Assembly (NCBI GenBank): GCA_041665185.1
Contig: JBAYJH010000206.1
Coordinates: 1-8,852 of the forward strand
Source of the DNA: JACRAR01 sp041665185
Lineage (GTDB): Bacteria > Pseudomonadota > Gammaproteobacteria > Burkholderiales > Rhodocyclaceae
Length of the DNA stretch: 8,852 nucleotides
Direction: 5' to 3'
In this document: positions 6,842 through 8,852 of the stretch, piece by piece
Position numbering within the stretch: the stretch's first letter is position 1
Layout of the letters: each line of letters begins with the position of its first letter
Notes under the pieces: generated by a model
Databases searched by the model: none
Told to the model about the DNA's origin: nothing
The model's input: the letters and a program-made list of their open reading frames with translations, nothing else
Program-made: the position numbers and the translations under genes

Positions 6842-8195
6842 TCTCGCCCAAGACACTATCGCCGCTGTCGCCTCCGGCCCGGGGCGCGGCGGCATAGGAG
6901 TGGTCCGCGTGTCTGGCCAGGGATTGCTGGTTCTGGCGGAGAGGATCGGTGGTCTCAGACCGCAACCCCGTTTCGCCAGCCTAAGCACGTTTCGCGACGC
7001 CGATGGATTCCCGATCGACCAGGGCATCATGCTGTATTTCCCGGCGCCGCATTCCTTTACCGGCGAGGACGTACTCGAGCTGCACGGACACGGCGGGCCT
7101 GTGGTATTGCGGATGTTGTTGCAGCGTTGTGTGGAACTGGGCGCCAGGCTGGCGGAACCGGGGGAGTTCACACGGCGCGCCTTTCTGAACGACAAGCTGG
7201 ACCTGGTCCAGGCGGAAGCCATCGCCGACCTTATCGACGCATCGACTAACCAGGCCGCGCGTTCGGCATTGCGTTCCCTCGCCGGTGAGTTTTCGGTGGC
7301 GGTGCATGGCATGGTCGAGGGACTGATAGAACTGCGCATGCTGATCGAGGCGACGCTCGATTTTCCCGACGAGGAACTCGATGCGGAGGAGATGCTGCGT
7401 TCCTGCAACGCGGCGGGTCGGCTCAGTGAATTGCGCGCCCGTCTGGCGGATATTTGCACCCGCGCGCGGCAGGGAAGCCTGTTGCGCAACGGCTTGTCGG
7501 TGGTCCTGGCCGGAGCGCCGAATGTCGGCAAGTCGTCGTTGCTCAACCGTCTCGCCGGCGACGACTGCGCCATTGTCACCGAGCTGGCCGGCACCACGCG
7601 CGACGTGGTGCGTGAAACCATCCAGGTCGACGGCATCCCGTTGCATGTCATCGATACCGCGGGTCTGCGGGAGCCTGGCGACATTGTCGAGAAGCTCGGC
7701 ATCGAACGCACCTGGCGCGAGATCGAGAAAGCCGATGTCGTTGTCCAGCTGGTGGATGCACGGCTCGGGTTGACGGCGGAAGACGAGAAAGTCGCCGGAC
7801 AATTCCCCGCCGGCCACAGGTCAAAGCGGGTTGTCGTTCATAACAAGTGCGATCTGGCCAAGCTGCCGGCACAACGACGGGAGGCCAACGGTGAAGTGCA
7901 CCTGTGGTTGTCGGCGCTCACGGGAGACGGCATCGGCCTGCTGCATGACGAGTTGTTGAGCATCGCCGGCTGGCGCGGACATGGCGAAGACGCGTTCCTG
8001 GCGCGGGAAAGGCACCTTGGCGCGCTTGCCTGCGCCGCCGCCCATTTGGACCAGGCCGCCGGTGAGTTGGCTCGAATCGAGCTTTGTGCGGAAGAGTTGC
8101 GCCTGGCACAGGAAGCCATGAACGGCATCACCGGCGAATTCACCCCGGACGACCTGCTTGGGGAAATCTTTTCGCGCTTCTGTGTTGGAAAGTAG
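6825..8195 (+). CDS. mnmE: tRNA modification GTPase MnmE (TrmE)
   Basis: MnmE works with MnmG to add the (carboxymethyl)aminomethyl group to wobble uridine 34 of certain tRNAs, using GTP and a folate-derived carbon. The 456 residues match family length. The N-terminal folate-binding domain (about 8-125) carries DTIAAVASGPGRGGIGVVR (10-28). A helical domain surrounds the inserted G domain, which has G1 GAPNVGKSS (230-238), G2 TTRD (257-260), G3 DTAG (277-280) and G4 NKCD (340-343). The protein ends FCVGK, with the conserved C453 of the C-terminal CxGK motif. No ATG is available before the conserved DTIAA block, so I take the GTG at 6825, which lies inside yidC. The downstream TSUP gene begins immediately after the TAG. 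Intact. Confidence 0.97.
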   Translation: MARRPSLAQDTIAAVASGPGRGGIGVVRVSGQGLLVLAERIGGLRPQPRFASLSTFRDADGFPIDQGIMLYFPAPHSFTGEDVLELHGHGGPVVLRMLLQRCVELGARLAEPGEFTRRAFLNDKLDLVQAEAIADLIDASTNQAARSALRSLAGEFSVAVHGMVEGLIELRMLIEATLDFPDEELDAEEMLRSCNAAGRLSELRARLADICTRARQGSLLRNGLSVVLAGAPNVGKSSLLNRLAGDDCAIVTELAGTTRDVVRETIQVDGIPLHVIDTAGLREPGDIVEKLGIERTWREIEKADVVVQLVDARLGLTAEDEKVAGQFPAGHRSKRVVVHNKCDLAKLPAQRREANGEVHLWLSALTGDGIGLLHDELLSIAGWRGHGEDAFLARERHLGALACAAAHLDQAAGELARIELCAEELRLAQEAMNGITGEFTPDDLLGEIFSRFCVGK

Positions 8196-8852
8196 ATGAG
8201 CCTCGATATCAGCATGCCGCTGCTCATGGGAGCGGCGTTTCTGGCGGGACTGGTCGATGCCGTCGTCGGCGGTGGCGGGCTGGTACTGATTCCCGCGCTG
8301 TTCGTGGCGTTGCCGCAGGCGTCGCCGGCGACGATTTTCGGCACCAACAAGTTCGCCGCAATCTTCGGCACCGCCAGCGCCGCCCGCCGCTATGCGCTGC
8401 GCATCCAGGTGCCCTGGCGGGCGGCGCTGCCAACGGCGATTACCGCTTTCGTGTTTTCCTATGGCGGGGCCATGTCGGTGGCGCTGATGCCGAAAGAGCA
8501 GTTGCGGCCCTTGGTGCTGGTGATGCTGATCGTGGTTGCGGCGTATACATTTTCACGCAAGGATTTTGGCAGCGTCGACCAGAGTCGTCCCCACCAGGCA
8601 CTGGATACGCTGTGGGCCATGTTGCTGGGGGCGGTGATCGGTTTCTATGATGGATTCTTCGGTCCGGGGGCGGGCAGTTTTCTGCTCTTCCTGTTCATCC
8701 GCTTTTTTGGTTTCGATTTTCTGCGCGCTTCGGCTGCGGCAAAGATCGTGAACGTTGCCACCAACGGTGCGGCACTGATCTATTTCAGCGCCACCGGACA
8801 TGTACTGTGGGGGATCGCGGTGTTGATGGCAATCTTCAATGTGGGCGGTGCC
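8196..8852 (+). CDS. TSUP (TauE/SafE, DUF81) membrane protein, YfcA-like, 3' end cut off
   Basis: This is a partial inner-membrane protein of the sulfite exporter TauE/SafE family; relatives move small sulfur- or carbon-containing anions, but the substrate here cannot be read from sequence. The 219 visible residues contain GLVDAVVGGGG (18-28), TNK (50-52) and the highly characteristic GFYDGFFGPGAGSF (149-162), followed by K183, N186 and N190. This pattern is closest to the E. coli YfcA branch as I recall it. Five or six hydrophobic segments are apparent (about 8-20, 29-40, 78-98, 105-119, 140-172 and 203-219). The ATG abuts the mnmE TAG with no gap, and GGAA (8187-8190) inside mnmE can act as Shine-Dalgarno. 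Family length is usually about 250-270, so only the C-terminal part is missing. A linked role with mnmE is not implied. Confidence 0.9.
   Translation, partial: MSLDISMPLLMGAAFLAGLVDAVVGGGGLVLIPALFVALPQASPATIFGTNKFAAIFGTASAARRYALRIQVPWRAALPTAITAFVFSYGGAMSVALMPKEQLRPLVLVMLIVVAAYTFSRKDFGSVDQSRPHQALDTLWAMLLGAVIGFYDGFFGPGAGSFLLFLFIRFFGFDFLRASAAAKIVNVATNGAALIYFSATGHVLWGIAVLMAIFNVGGA

Noticed and set aside
5480..7711. 743-codon open frame on the minus strand across yidC and mnmE
   Set aside because: It lies antisense to two confidently identified genes, its translation is low-complexity and Arg/Ser/His/Gln-rich, and it shows no family motif. GC-rich codon bias leaves antisense frames open.

Overview
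This window is the dnaA-rpmH neighbourhood of a bacterial chromosome, almost certainly from a betaproteobacterium. The assignment rests on three things: dnaA-dnaN-gyrB run in that order with no recF between dnaN and gyrB, the protein sequences have a beta-type character, and the base composition is GC-rich. I cannot name the genus. The gene content is core housekeeping. I see no insertion sequence, prophage, CRISPR array, tRNA, rRNA or defence island.

Layout. On the minus strand, reading leftward from 4102, lie dnaA (replication initiator), dnaN (beta sliding clamp) and gyrB (gyrase B subunit, cut by the left edge after 438 codons, just before its Toprim motif). On the plus strand, reading rightward from 4320, lie rpmH (ribosomal protein L34), rnpA (RNase P protein), yidD, yidC (membrane insertase), mnmE (tRNA-modifying GTPase) and a TSUP/YfcA-like transporter cut by the right edge. 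The two arms diverge from a 217-bp spacer between dnaA and rpmH. No gene-free stretch exceeds 300 bases; the two longest are this spacer and the 211-bp dnaA-dnaN spacer.

Regulatory content. The dnaA-rpmH spacer holds a perfect DnaA box, an exact IHF-consensus match inside an AT-rich tract next to dnaA, a TATAAT facing dnaA, and a near-ideal sigma-70 promoter plus Shine-Dalgarno facing rpmH. The dnaA-dnaN spacer holds a cluster of degenerate DnaA boxes and a 10-bp direct repeat. One extended 13-bp element, GTAGTTAYCCACA, occurs once in each spacer. These are origin-like features flanking dnaA on both sides.

How the genes work together. The left arm supplies initiation, processivity and supercoiling functions for replication. 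The right arm is a tightly packed, partly overlapping set linking ribosome and tRNA maturation (L34, RNase P, MnmE) with membrane protein insertion (YidD, YidC). Translational coupling is likely at rpmH/rnpA (TTGA overlap), yidC/mnmE (17-nt overlap) and mnmE/TSUP (TAG directly followed by ATG).

The main oddity is strand composition. Hand counts give a plus-strand G excess on both sides of dnaA, including inside minus-strand dnaA and dnaN, so the window shows no skew reversal at the expected origin. I found no credible undescribed system; the regulatory architecture of the two spacers is what deserves follow-up.
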